This document shows, piece after piece, positions 15,795 through 24,418 of a DNA stretch of 64,000 nt. The translations under genes were made by a program, and so were the position numbers. Source of the stretch: Flavobacterium sp. SUN052 (GTDB taxonomy: Bacteria > Bacteroidota > Bacteroidia > Flavobacteriales > Flavobacteriaceae); NCBI RefSeq assembly GCF_028867935.1, contig NZ_JAPQNS010000003.1, forward strand, positions 310,001 to 374,000, read 5' to 3'. Numbering within the stretch: position 1 is the first letter of the stretch; each line of letters starts with the position of its first letter. The notes beneath the pieces are model-generated. The model made no database searches, was not told the origin of the DNA, and was given only the letters and a program-made list of their open reading frames with translations.

Positions 15795-18377
15795 TTATCG
15801 AATCTGCTGGCCAATGGTGAAGTGGAACTGACCCGTATTTGCTTTCTGTACGCCAGGGATGGCGTCGAAACCCCAGCCGTAATCGATACCGATCAGACCA
15901 AAGGCTGGCATGAAAATACGCGCTCCAACACCCGCCGACCGCTTAATGTCGAATGGGTTGAACTGTTTGTAGCTGCCCCAGTTGTTACCACCTTCCACAA
16001 AACCCAGCACGAAGATTGTTGCCGATGGGTTTAGCGAAACGGGGTAACGAAGCTCACTCACAAACTTGTTATAAACAACCCCACCCTGACTTGTTACGCC
16101 GGAGGTAACCGTCCGGTTATTGTCAGCGGTGTAAACCTGCCGGTCAGGATAACCGCGTAGACCTACGATGTCTTGTGCAAGGGCAAACACCCCCTGTCCT
16201 GCCAAACCTGAGCCACCCAGTACGAATCGCTCGAATGGGCCAATCTCGGTCCGTTTTGTGTAGTTGCCAAGGAAGCCCATGTGTGCACGAGCGCTCAACA
16301 CTAGTTTCCCAACCACTGTCTGATACCAGGTAGCATCAAACATCCATTTGTGGTACTCAACAAACTTATACCGATCTACGGCGTCAGGTTTGAAATCCTT
16401 CGGACGGAAGATAGAGTAAGGCGGTGTGAATGAACCACTGACTGTGAACGCTGAACCCGAGCGAGGGAACTGCGGATTGTCGATGCTATTGCGCGAAAGC
16501 GTGGTATTGAACGTAAAGTTGTTCGAGATACCGTTGTTATAACCATTACCGAACAGGGCAATGTTGTTCAGGTTGTACCGCTGGTACGTGAGCGAGTGGC
16601 TAAGCGAGAAAAAGTCATCAGGACGCTTCAACTGTCGTCCCAGACCCACCGTTACAGCAAGGTTCTTGTAGTCACCCGTTGCTACGGCGTTCCGCGATCC
16701 ACTGTAGTAAAAGTCAGCGCCGTACTGCCGGTAAACCGTGCTACTGATGCTCACCGAAAGAGCGTTCGGCTTGCGGCCACCCAACCACGGTTCCACAAAA
16801 GAAAGCGAATACGTCTGGAACTGCTTTCCGTTGGCCTGGAATCGGATGGACACACGCTGACCGTCGCCCGCTGGTAGGGGGCGCCAGGCGTTCCAGTTGG
16901 TAATATTACGGGCTGAGAAGTTGTTGAACGTTAGACCAAGGGTACCGACAAAGCCAATGAAGCCACCCCAACCACCCGATAGTTCGATCTGGTCAGACGG
17001 TTTTTCCTCAACGGTGTATTCAATATCTACCGTACCGTCGCCCTGTGGTTGTGGGTTGATGCCAATTTTCTCAGGATCGAAATAACCGAGGGTCGCCAAT
17101 TCGCGCTGTGTACGAATCAGGTTTGTTTTCGAGAATTTCTGACCTGGCAACGTTCTGATCTGACGCATTACCACGTGATCGCTAGTTTTGGTATTACCGT
17201 TCAGAATCACGCGATTGATGGTAGCCTGCTTTCCTTCGAAAACCCGAATTTCCAAATCAATAGAGTCGCCTTCAATGGCTTTTTCAATGGCCTGAGCATT
17301 ATAATACAGGTAGCCATCATCCATGTACACCGAACTTAAGTCTTGCCCAGGATCGCCATTCAGGCGTTTCTCCAAGTCTTCGGTATTATAAATATCACCT
17401 TTCTTGAGACCCAACACCTCACGAAGTTTATCGGCGGTGTACAAATAGTTACCTTCAAAATCGATATTACGGATATAATACCGGGTGCCTTCATTCAGGT
17501 TCATTACCAGATCAATAGTGTTGCCGCCGTTGTTGATAATAGAATCCGATTCGATGGTTGCATCGCGGTAGCCAAGCTTGTTATAATAGGCAATGAGCTT
17601 CTGCTTGTCTTCTTCGTATTTTTTCGGAACGAACTTCGAAGGGGTAAACACCCGGCCAAAGCGCATTTCTTTAGTGCTCTTCATTTTGAGTCGCACCTTG
17701 CTTTCGTCTACTTCGCTACGTCCGTTGAGGGCAATCTGGCGAATCTTTACTTTCTGACCTTTATCCACCAGTACGCGCATGGTTGCGTTATTGCGGGCGC
17801 TGTCAGGAATAACGGTCGTTTTTACTTTGGTATTCAGGTAGCCCTTGTCCATGAAGAACTTCCGAACGGCCAGTTGGGTATTTTTAGATACCGTTGGGGT
17901 AATCACGCGGCCTAAGTTCAGTTTGATTTTGTCCTTCAGCGATTCTTGTTCCCCTTTTTTGATACCCGTGAAGTTCACCTTCATCAGACGGGGCCGGTCT
18001 TTCACCTGGAACGACAGGAACACTTTATTTTCGGCTACGTTGGTGGCGAATAACTCAACGTCGTCCAGCAAACCTGACTCCATCAATTTTCGGATCGACG
18101 AGCCAATGGCGTCGCCTGGAATGCGCACTTTGTCGCCCACTTTGAGGCCCGTTAATGAAACCAGTGAATTTGGATCAAGGTAACGGGTCCCTGTTACAGT
18201 GAGTCCGCCGATTTCGTATTCTTTTGGATCGGCGTAGTTGGTTAAATCAACAGTAGAAGCAGGTGCCGGGGCCGTGGGAATTCCCGCGCCAATACGCACC
18301 TGAGCCGACACGGAAGCGGGCAGCACTACAGCCATACACACAATGGCTCCCAAGACGACGGTTAAAAGGTGTTTCAA
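15795..18377 (-). CDS. bamA: BamA outer-membrane protein assembly factor
   Basis: 860 residues, within the range for BamA in this phylum. Signal peptide 1-25 (IVCMAVVLPASVSAQ). POTRA repeats fill about residues 50-440 (EIGGLTVTGTRYLDPNSLVSLTGL, LMKVNFTGIKKGEQESLK, VKIRQIALNGRSEVDESKV, YIRNIDFEGNYLYTADKL, ATINRVILNGNTKTSDHVVMRQI). The 16-stranded barrel follows, with SGGWGGFIG at its start and the late motif VRGYPDRQ-like GLRGYPDRQVY (~730), the conserved (V/L)RG(F/Y) element of loop 6. It ends with FHFTIGQQIR, a typical beta-signal-like terminal strand. It inserts outer-membrane proteins. The gene is flanked by uppS and two skp genes, the conserved Bacteroidota order. Confidence 0.96.
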   Translation of the reverse strand: MKHLLTVVLGAIVCMAVVLPASVSAQVRIGAGIPTAPAPASTVDLTNYADPKEYEIGGLTVTGTRYLDPNSLVSLTGLKVGDKVRIPGDAIGSSIRKLMESGLLDDVELFATNVAENKVFLSFQVKDRPRLMKVNFTGIKKGEQESLKDKIKLNLGRVITPTVSKNTQLAVRKFFMDKGYLNTKVKTTVIPDSARNNATMRVLVDKGQKVKIRQIALNGRSEVDESKVRLKMKSTKEMRFGRVFTPSKFVPKKYEEDKQKLIAYYNKLGYRDATIESDSIINNGGNTIDLVMNLNEGTRYYIRNIDFEGNYLYTADKLREVLGLKKGDIYNTEDLEKRLNGDPGQDLSSVYMDDGYLYYNAQAIEKAIEGDSIDLEIRVFEGKQATINRVILNGNTKTSDHVVMRQIRTLPGQKFSKTNLIRTQRELATLGYFDPEKIGINPQPQGDGTVDIEYTVEEKPSDQIELSGGWGGFIGFVGTLGLTFNNFSARNITNWNAWRPLPAGDGQRVSIRFQANGKQFQTYSLSFVEPWLGGRKPNALSVSISSTVYRQYGADFYYSGSRNAVATGDYKNLAVTVGLGRQLKRPDDFFSLSHSLTYQRYNLNNIALFGNGYNNGISNNFTFNTTLSRNSIDNPQFPRSGSAFTVSGSFTPPYSIFRPKDFKPDAVDRYKFVEYHKWMFDATWYQTVVGKLVLSARAHMGFLGNYTKRTEIGPFERFVLGGSGLAGQGVFALAQDIVGLRGYPDRQVYTADNNRTVTSGVTSQGGVVYNKFVSELRYPVSLNPSATIFVLGFVEGGNNWGSYKQFNPFDIKRSAGVGARIFMPAFGLIGIDYGWGFDAIPGVQKANTGQFHFTIGQQIR

Positions 18378-18403
18378 TGTATTTGTAGTTAGGGGCTATT
18401 CGC

Positions 18404-19141
18404 CTATTTCACAAGTTGTTCACTGGTTTTGCCAAACCGGCGTTCGCGGTTCTGGTAACTCAAAATAGCCTCGTATAAATGTGGCTTTCTGAAATCGGGC
18501 CATAACACGTCGGGCATATATAATTCAGAATAAGCTAGTTGCCACAGTAAAAAGTTGCTGATTCGCATCTCGCCACTTGTTCTGATGATCAACTCCGGAT
18601 CGGGCATGTTGCGAGTTGTCAGATACTGACCGAAGGTCTGTTCGTTGATCGCATCTGACGACATGGTTCCTGCCTTTACCTCCTCCGCAATTTTCCGAAC
18701 GGCTTCGATAATTTCCCAACGACCACTATAGCTTAGCGCCAGCACCAGCACCAGTCCCGTGTTTTGCTCCGTGGCCTGCATGGCCTCACGCAACTCACGT
18801 TGACAGTCGTTGGGCAGGCTTTCAGTATGGCCAATTGTTGCTAGCCGCACGTTGTTATCCATGAGCGTTTTCATTTCGCCCCGAATCGTGTGAACTAGCA
18901 GCTGCATGAGTGCATCGACTTCAAATTTTGGTCGATTCCAATTCTCAGTCGAGAAGGCGTACAACGTCAGGTATTTAATACCCAACTCAGCACATCCTTC
19001 TGTTGCTTCCCGCACGGCCTTTATGGCGTTGCGGTGTCCAAACACCCTGGCTGCTCCCTGCTGCTTTGCCCAGCGTCCGTTTCCGTCCATGATAACGGCT
19101 ATGTGCTGAGGCAGATTGCCTGGGTCAATGTCCTCCTTCAT
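18404..19141 (-). CDS. uppS: Isoprenyl transferase (undecaprenyl diphosphate synthase family)
   Basis: 245 residues, standard length. cis-Prenyltransferase motifs are intact: HIAVIMDGNGRWAKQQG (catalytic Asp), GHRNAIKAVREATEGCAELGIKYLTLYAFSTENWNRP, LALSYSGRWEI, and PDPELIIRTSGEMRISNFLLWQLAYSELY near the end. The product makes the C55 lipid carrier used for peptidoglycan and surface glycan assembly; in this window the Pse-type glycan operon would draw on the same carrier. First gene of the run leading to bamA. Confidence 0.96.
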   Translation of the reverse strand: MKEDIDPGNLPQHIAVIMDGNGRWAKQQGAARVFGHRNAIKAVREATEGCAELGIKYLTLYAFSTENWNRPKFEVDALMQLLVHTIRGEMKTLMDNNVRLATIGHTESLPNDCQRELREAMQATEQNTGLVLVLALSYSGRWEIIEAVRKIAEEVKAGTMSSDAINEQTFGQYLTTRNMPDPELIIRTSGEMRISNFLLWQLAYSELYMPDVLWPDFRKPHLYEAILSYQNRERRFGKTSEQLVK

Positions 19142-19463
19142 GCAGAAACCCTACTTTTAAGATTAATTAACAAGCAGTTGCGTCATTCGCTTCTGCCTGA
19201 AATGAAAGGGCAAAAGTACATAAAATATACGGCCAATTGAAACACTCAGTTTCACTACCAGTTAAATAGAGTTTAGGCCTTAAACAAAGGGGTATTTTGT
19301 GAAGCAGATTAGTTACTTATGAAGACTTTTTAGGTATTAACAATTGGCTGTACGCTTGCCTCTTCCACATAAATCAACCTTTTTTTTGATGATTACACAA
19401 TTTTCGACAGCATTAGCACCTTTTTTGTATAGAGGTTTACTATAACCGAAAACAATCCTGATT
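19142..19463. promoter_or_regulatory. Divergent intergenic region with a -7 box for uppS
   Basis: 322 bases between divergent uppS and the fasciclin gene. On the minus strand TACTTTTG (plus 19211-19218) matches TAnnTTTG, about 70 bases before the uppS ATG; no well-spaced -33 TTG was found. A small hairpin TGAAAC-ACTCA-GTTTCA lies around 19238-19254. No convincing box was found for the plus-strand gene, and no other gene is visible here. Confidence 0.4.
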
Positions 19464-20426
19464 ATGCGTCCCATCTCACATATTTTACGCACTGTACTAG
19501 TTTGCTGCTTACTGGCTGGGCTGTTTATTAGTTGCAACAAAGACAAAGAAGAAGCCACTCCCAAATCGGCAAGTGATCTGATTCAGGAAGACCCCTCGTT
19601 TACGTTGCTACGGGCGGCTGTGTTGCGGGCTAACTTTGCGGATGCGCTCAAAGCGGCCAACTTGACCATTTTTGCTCCCAATGACGATGCCTTCAAAGCC
19701 GCCGGTTACGCAGATGTAGCGTCTATCAATGCGCTACCGGCAGCGACCGTGGAGCAAATTCTGAAATACCATGTATTTAATGGCATTGTTAAATCGGATG
19801 CTCCACAATTGAGCACCAACACCCCAGTGCAGTCAATTGGTGGTGGCACTGCTTACATTACCAAAACAACCAGCGGTAGCGCTGCCGGGCTAACTATCAA
19901 CGGCGCTCGTGTTACAAAGGCAGACCAGGAAGTATCGAACGGTATTGTTCATACTATTGATCGGGTGTTGCTGCCAACGGCAACAACAATCATGAGCGCA
20001 CTTCAGTCGGACCCAGCGAATTTTTCACTGGTGGTTGCAGCAATCAATCGGATTCCGACGCTGGCTGTTCAGTTAAGTACTTCGGCGACAACGCAACCCG
20101 TCACGATTTTTGTGCCTGATAATGCGGCTTTTGCGGCTGCGGGTTCGCCACTAACCAACCTGGCGGCTATCAATGCGGCTACGCTCACAACCTTGTCAAG
20201 TATATTGGGGTATCATGCTACGCTTGGCACTCTTTTCTCTAATCAGCTAACCGCTGGTCAACTGACTTCGCTGAACCCCACTGCGGCTAAACTGACGGTG
20301 GTTATCACCAATAATGTGCCTACCATAAAAGGCAACCAGAACACAACGGCGGCCACCATAAAACGGGCTGATATTGTGGCAAACAATGGTATTATACACG
20401 TGGTTAGCCAAGTGCTAAAACCATGA
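19464..20426 (+). CDS. Fasciclin (FAS1) double-domain lipoprotein
   Basis: 320 residues. Lipoprotein signal: hydrophobic helix then LFISC with the lipid-carrying Cys at ~28 followed by NKDKEE. Two FAS1 domains: residues ~40-175 (FADALKAANLTIFAPNDDAFKAAG, ILKYHVFNGIV, VSNGIVHTIDRVLLP) and ~180-320 (FSLVVAAINRI, VTIFVPDNAAFAAAG, LGYHATLGTLFSNQLTAGQ, NNGIIHVVSQVLKP). FAS1 proteins act in adhesion on the cell surface. The stop overlaps the next start by 4 bp (ATGA), so the two genes are translationally coupled. Confidence 0.93.
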   Translation: MRPISHILRTVLVCCLLAGLFISCNKDKEEATPKSASDLIQEDPSFTLLRAAVLRANFADALKAANLTIFAPNDDAFKAAGYADVASINALPAATVEQILKYHVFNGIVKSDAPQLSTNTPVQSIGGGTAYITKTTSGSAAGLTINGARVTKADQEVSNGIVHTIDRVLLPTATTIMSALQSDPANFSLVVAAINRIPTLAVQLSTSATTQPVTIFVPDNAAFAAAGSPLTNLAAINAATLTTLSSILGYHATLGTLFSNQLTAGQLTSLNPTAAKLTVVITNNVPTIKGNQNTTAATIKRADIVANNGIIHVVSQVLKP

Positions 20427-21499
20427 CGGTCAAAAAAATAATGCTGATTTTACTGGGAGTCGTTCTGACCATTGCGTTGGGTGGAGTATTGTTTGGTGTT
20501 TCTATTTCGGCACCGCGCTACAAAGGGCCAGTGACCGATCATTTTGATGGTACTGATTTTCATAACCTACCCGATGCGAATAGGCAACCGGTTAATTCGA
20601 AAGGGTTCCGGGAGGTAATAGGCTGGCTACTCCACCGCGAGCGTACCCAGCCCTGGGATGGTTACCACAACGATCCGCCCGGTCCTGCACCTGCGCCCCG
20701 CGTCATGGGCGACTCGGTGCGGGTCACGTTCGTGAATCATGCCACAGTTTTGCTACAGTTCGACGGTCTGAATGTAATAACCGATCCTGTTTATTACGAT
20801 CGGGTAGGGCCAGTGCAGTTTGCAGGTATTAAACGAAATCGGCCACCTGGCATCCGGTTCGAGGACTTGCCCAAAATTGATATTCTGCTGCTAAGTCATA
20901 ACCACTGGGATCATTTAGACATCGAAACGGTACAGAAGCTTTGTCAACGCGACGCGCCAAAAGTGTTTTGTACGTTGGGTGTGAAAGAATTTCTGGAATC
21001 GAAAGGATGCCGAAATGTGACGGAGATGGATTGGCGACAGTCAACTCCGTTCAATCGAAACACGACTATTCATTGCGTTCCAGCCCAGCATTTTTCAGGC
21101 CGCGGGCTGCTCGACCGATTTGGTACGTTGTGGGCGGGATTCATCATCGACAGTAAAGTGGCTGGTAAGCTCTATTTCGTGGGCGACACGGGCTACGGTC
21201 CATTTCTTAAGAAAATCGGTGATGAATTTGGCCCGCTTCGATTAGCGCTGATCCCAATTGGTGCTTACAAACCCGAATGGTTTATGTCGCCCATCCACTG
21301 CTCACCCGACCAGGCCGTACAGATTCACAAAGATGTGAAGGCCGAACAAAGCGTCGCTATTCACTTTGGCACATTCCCAATGGCCGACGACGGTGAGCGC
21401 GAACCGGTTGATGTTCTCCAAAAAGCCCTTCGAGAACAACAAATTGACCCCTTAAAATTCAAAGCTTTACGCAATGGCGAAAGCGTTGATGTGAACTAA
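20423..21499 (+). CDS. Membrane-anchored metallo-beta-lactamase-fold hydrolase (NAPE-PLD/UlaG-like)
   Basis: 358 residues. N-terminal membrane anchor (IMLILLGVVLTIALGGVLFGVSI). The metal-binding MBL motifs are HATVLLQFDGLNVITDPVYYDR, LLSHNHWDHLDI (HxHxDH type: His-Asn-His-Trp-Asp-His), VPAQHFSGR, FVGDTGYGP (Asp), IHFGTF (last His). The pattern matches N-acyl-phosphatidylethanolamine phospholipase D-like proteins widespread in bacteria; the true substrate is unknown. The active site faces the periplasm if the anchor is as read. Coupled to the fasciclin gene by a 4-bp overlap. Confidence 0.9.
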   Translation: MTVKKIMLILLGVVLTIALGGVLFGVSISAPRYKGPVTDHFDGTDFHNLPDANRQPVNSKGFREVIGWLLHRERTQPWDGYHNDPPGPAPAPRVMGDSVRVTFVNHATVLLQFDGLNVITDPVYYDRVGPVQFAGIKRNRPPGIRFEDLPKIDILLLSHNHWDHLDIETVQKLCQRDAPKVFCTLGVKEFLESKGCRNVTEMDWRQSTPFNRNTTIHCVPAQHFSGRGLLDRFGTLWAGFIIDSKVAGKLYFVGDTGYGPFLKKIGDEFGPLRLALIPIGAYKPEWFMSPIHCSPDQAVQIHKDVKAEQSVAIHFGTFPMADDGEREPVDVLQKALREQQIDPLKFKALRNGESVDVN

Positions 21500-21580
21500 T
21501 TCGCAATTTTTTTTGGAGTATTCCAACGCCTTTGCATCAAAATGGGTCATTGAAACGTATTTAGTATGTTGGTGTTCGGT

Positions 21581-21614
21581 CAGATGGTACCTTATCAAGC
21601 AAGATGTCATCTGG
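21581..21614. repeat. Copy of the AGATGTCATCT interspersed element
   Basis: CAGATG (21581) and CATCTG (21608-21613) bracket a short AT-rich centre. The 13-mer CAAGATGTCATCT at 21600-21612 is identical to 6359-6371 in the element after the histidine kinase gene. Probably another copy or half-copy of the same family. Confidence 0.5.
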
Positions 21615-21641
21615 CAGACTATCCAGCCAAACATTAACTCT

Positions 21642-22589
21642 ATGTCAATGAACCGTTTTTTTGGGTTTTTTCTTACAGCAGCCGTTATGGCCGTTGGTTT
21701 GCAATCGTGTATGCAGGGTGATATTGTGGATTCTAATGTTGCTGCTGCCGAAAATGATGCTAGTATCAAACAATACATTTCGCAGAACCCCGGAACAACC
21801 ACTGCTCCGCTTAATTATACAACCAATGGCACGGGGATGTATTACGCTATAACAAAGCCAAACCCAACCGGTAAACGACCGTCAACGGGTGAAGAGGTAA
21901 CGTTTGCCTATACGCTTTACAATCTTCAGAATCAGGCATTAGATAGCTCGAAGGCGGGTAACTTGCCCTTTTTCACGTTTGGTTTAAATTCGCTTCTGGC
22001 TGGTTTGCAGGAAGGCATTGCATCGCTGCGGGAGGGAGAGAAAGCACGTTTGTTAATTCCTTCTTATCTGGCCTACGGTAGCCAGGCTCAAACAACATTC
22101 ACCCTACCGGCCAATTCACCCATTCGAATTGATGTAGAGTTGGTAAGCTCCCGCACCGAGGAACAGCAAATTACAAATTACATTAACTCAACTGCACTGA
22201 CCAGTTCGTTGTCGCTCACTGCGCCACCCACCAATATTCAACAATCAACGAGCGGACTTCGGCTTATCAAAACCGTCACGAACCCAACTGGGTCCACGAT
22301 TTCCTCGGGTCAATCGGTAACGGTAAATTACGCGGGGCAAACCCTACGGGCCGTAACTCCATTTGACAAGAGCACCGATGGAACATTTTCGTTTACCCTT
22401 GGGCGTAACCAACTGATTCCTGGTTTTGAAGAGGGCGTGTTGCAAATGCGAGTGGGCGAAAAAGCAACGCTGGTGTTTCCGTCTTCTATTGGATACGGTA
22501 CCAATGGAGCCCGAAACTCAAATGGGGTGTATGTCATTCTGCCTTATGCTCCACTTCGATTCGATATTGAAGTAATTAACGCTAAGTAG
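21642..22589 (+). CDS. Double-domain FKBP-type peptidyl-prolyl isomerase lipoprotein
   Basis: 315 residues from the ATG at 21642 (MSMNRFFGFF); the open frame upstream to 21513 crosses a repeat and has no signal sequence. Lipobox LQSC at ~24-27. Domain 1 (residues ~70-180: TGEEVTFAYTLYNLQNQALDSS, GLQEGIASLREGEKARLLIPSYLAYG) and domain 2 (~215-315: SGQSVTVNYAGQTL, LIPGFEEGVLQMRVGEKATLVFPSSIGYG) are both FKBP folds with the conserved GxxEG and P(S)xxxYG blocks. It probably assists folding of exported proteins, lipid-anchored in the cell envelope. Followed by a hairpin with a cUUCGg loop. Confidence 0.9.
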   Translation: MSMNRFFGFFLTAAVMAVGLQSCMQGDIVDSNVAAAENDASIKQYISQNPGTTTAPLNYTTNGTGMYYAITKPNPTGKRPSTGEEVTFAYTLYNLQNQALDSSKAGNLPFFTFGLNSLLAGLQEGIASLREGEKARLLIPSYLAYGSQAQTTFTLPANSPIRIDVELVSSRTEEQQITNYINSTALTSSLSLTAPPTNIQQSTSGLRLIKTVTNPTGSTISSGQSVTVNYAGQTLRAVTPFDKSTDGTFSFTLGRNQLIPGFEEGVLQMRVGEKATLVFPSSIGYGTNGARNSNGVYVILPYAPLRFDIEVINAK

Positions 22590-22650
22590 TTTTACGGTAA
22601 CAAAAATGTTATTAAGTAATCATCTATAAATCAGGGATTTAAGTGAATTG

Positions 22651-22677
22651 AAAAGAGGACTTCGGTTCTCTTTTTTT
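22651..22677 (+). terminator. Terminator with cUUCGg tetraloop
   Basis: AAAAGAGGAC (22651-22660), loop TTCG, then GTTCTCTTTT (22665-22674) with one G-T wobble, followed by more T. The C(TTCG)G closure is the extra-stable tetraloop. It ends the FKBP transcript. Confidence 0.85.
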
Positions 22678-22829
22678 ATTTTTAGCGAGGATTTGGGCCA
22701 TTGGCTCAGTAAGCGACTTTTTTAATAGAATCAAAAATCCGTTTACGACTGGAACCCGTTGATATGGTTGTCTGCCCGGAAGTTGGGCGGTGCTTACCAA
22801 TATCTCTTTTCGTTTATTTCTTTTCGTTC

Positions 22830-23564
22830 ATGGAAAACAAGACTAATCTACTTATCCGGCCCAAGACAGTGGATTCGGATAGCCGCCGTCGATTTCTGCG
22901 TTATGCAGGCTTCACGGCTGTCACGGCCACCACTATCCTAGCGGCTTGTGAAAATGCTACAATGGAGCCATCTACAATGGGTGGAGCTGGTGCTCGTGTA
23001 GCAGCCGACGGATCAATCGACCTCGGATCAGGCGATGTAGGCATCCTCAACTATGCATACGCTTTGGAGCAATTAGAGTACGCATTTTACGCGCAGGTGA
23101 TTGCAACTCCCTATGCAGGGATGAGCGACATGGAGCGCAGTATCCTGACTGACATTCGCAACCACGAAAAAGCGCACCGCGATTTCTTCAAAGCAGCGTT
23201 AGGTGGTGCCGCGATTCCAGCCCTGAATGCCAATTTCGGCGCCATTAATTTCGGCGATCGCAATTCAGTGTTGACTACAGCCCGCACGTTTGAAGACCTC
23301 GGCGTATCGGCTTACAACGGCGCTGGTAAATTGTTGAGCGATGGTAACAACCTGTCAACAGCTGGTAAAATTGTTTCGGTAGAAGCTCGTCACGCGGCCA
23401 TTATCCGCGAACTGCTGTCACCGTTCACCACGTCTTTCGCAGGTGATGATGTCGTAACAAGCGACACTGGCCTCGATGTAGTAAATATGCCTGGTACTGT
23501 TCTGGCGGCCGCTCAAGCGTTTGTAGTAGAACGCATTACGGCTAGCAATCTTCCAACAATGTAA
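22830..23564 (+). CDS. Tat-exported ferritin-like domain lipoprotein
   Basis: 244 residues from the ATG at 22830 (MENKTNLLIRP); an earlier frame start would place a non-signal hydrophobic stretch in front of the Tat motif. A twin-arginine motif SRRRFLRYAG precedes a hydrophobic helix and ends in LAAC, so a Tat-exported lipoprotein is likely. The ferritin-like four-helix domain (PF13668 type) shows di-iron-style ligands: LEQLEYAFY, RNHEKAHRDFF, FEDLGVSAY and SVEARHAAIIREL. Iron or other metal binding is inferred from these. A 12-base gap separates it from a paralogous partner. Confidence 0.88.
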   Translation: MENKTNLLIRPKTVDSDSRRRFLRYAGFTAVTATTILAACENATMEPSTMGGAGARVAADGSIDLGSGDVGILNYAYALEQLEYAFYAQVIATPYAGMSDMERSILTDIRNHEKAHRDFFKAALGGAAIPALNANFGAINFGDRNSVLTTARTFEDLGVSAYNGAGKLLSDGNNLSTAGKIVSVEARHAAIIRELLSPFTTSFAGDDVVTSDTGLDVVNMPGTVLAAAQAFVVERITASNLPTM

Positions 23565-23576
23565 TTCTGAACAGCC

Positions 23577-24350
23577 ATGAATCTGCAAAACTTATTTAAT
23601 GCCCTAGAAAACGTAGACGCAGAAATCTACGAACGCGTGAAACACGTTTCGCGCCGTCAACTGTTCAGTTTTGGAAAAAAAGCTGCTTTGGTAGCTGCTC
23701 CTCTGGCCGTTGCTTCATCACTCAACAAAGCTTACGGACAGTCGATGCCCGACCGCACTGTTGAAGTACTCAAATTCGCGCTTCTGTTGGAGTATCTGGA
23801 AGACGAATTTTACCGTACAGGTCTGAACACGGCTGGTCTTATTCCAGCTCAGGACCGTCCGATCTTTTCACAAATCAGCAAGCACGAAGCGTCGCACGTA
23901 GCCCTGCTGAAAACAGCACTGGGTAATGCCGCTGATCCAAAGCCTACGTTTGACTTTACGGCTCGTGGTGCTTTTCCAACGGTATTCTCAAACTACGATA
24001 CGTTCAAAACACTGGCTCAGGCGTTCGAAGACACTGGTGTACGGGCCTACAAAGGTCAGGCTCCTATGTTGATGGTGAATGATCCTGTTCTTGAAATTGC
24101 ACTACGTATTCACTCAGTAGAAGCTCGTCACGCAGCACGGGTTCGGATGTTACGTGGCATGAAAGGCTGGATTTCGGGTATGGAAGGCTTCCCAGGTGCG
24201 GTTTACGCGGGTGAGCAGGCTACCAACGAGCGCGAAGTGAACGTACCAGGTATCTCAGGCATCTCAGCTATGAACGTATCGGAGAGCTTCGATGAGCCAC
24301 TGACAAAAGATCAGGTATTGGCTATTGCTATTCAATTCGTCAAAGCATAG
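23577..24350 (+). CDS. Tat-exported ferritin-like domain protein (paralogue of the preceding gene)
   Basis: 257 residues. VSRRQLFSFGKKA at ~25 is a twin-arginine signal, followed by a hydrophobic stretch and a cleavage-like KAYGQ. The helical domain repeats the ligand pattern of its neighbour: LLEYLEDEFYR, SKHEASHVALLKTAL, FEDTGVRAY and SVEARHAARVRML. It has no lipobox, unlike its partner, so one protein may be anchored and the other soluble or bound to it. Such tandem pairs are common in Cytophagales; their function is not established. Confidence 0.88.
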   Translation: MNLQNLFNALENVDAEIYERVKHVSRRQLFSFGKKAALVAAPLAVASSLNKAYGQSMPDRTVEVLKFALLLEYLEDEFYRTGLNTAGLIPAQDRPIFSQISKHEASHVALLKTALGNAADPKPTFDFTARGAFPTVFSNYDTFKTLAQAFEDTGVRAYKGQAPMLMVNDPVLEIALRIHSVEARHAARVRMLRGMKGWISGMEGFPGAVYAGEQATNEREVNVPGISGISAMNVSESFDEPLTKDQVLAIAIQFVKA

Positions 24351-24371
24351 GTTAAGATTGTTTTCCGTTTT

Positions 24372-24402
24372 GCAAAGCCGCCTGATTTTCGGGCGGCTTT
24401 GC
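24372..24402. terminator. Hairpin terminator between convergent genes
   Basis: 11-bp perfect stem GCAAAGCCGCC (24372-24382) / GGCGGCTTTGC (24392-24402), followed by TATTTTA. It lies between the ferritin-like gene and convergent recF. Confidence 0.8.
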
Positions 24403-24418
24403 TATTTTACCCCCTAAC

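Noticed and set aside
17343..17915. 190-codon plus-strand frame opposite bamA
   Set aside because: It is antisense to the POTRA domains of bamA; its composition (Phe/Ile/Val-rich) follows from the complementary strand.
21513..21641. 43-codon N-terminal extension of the double-FKBP lipoprotein
   Set aside because: It crosses a repeat element and would bury the lipoprotein signal; the ATG at 21642 is directly followed by the signal peptide.
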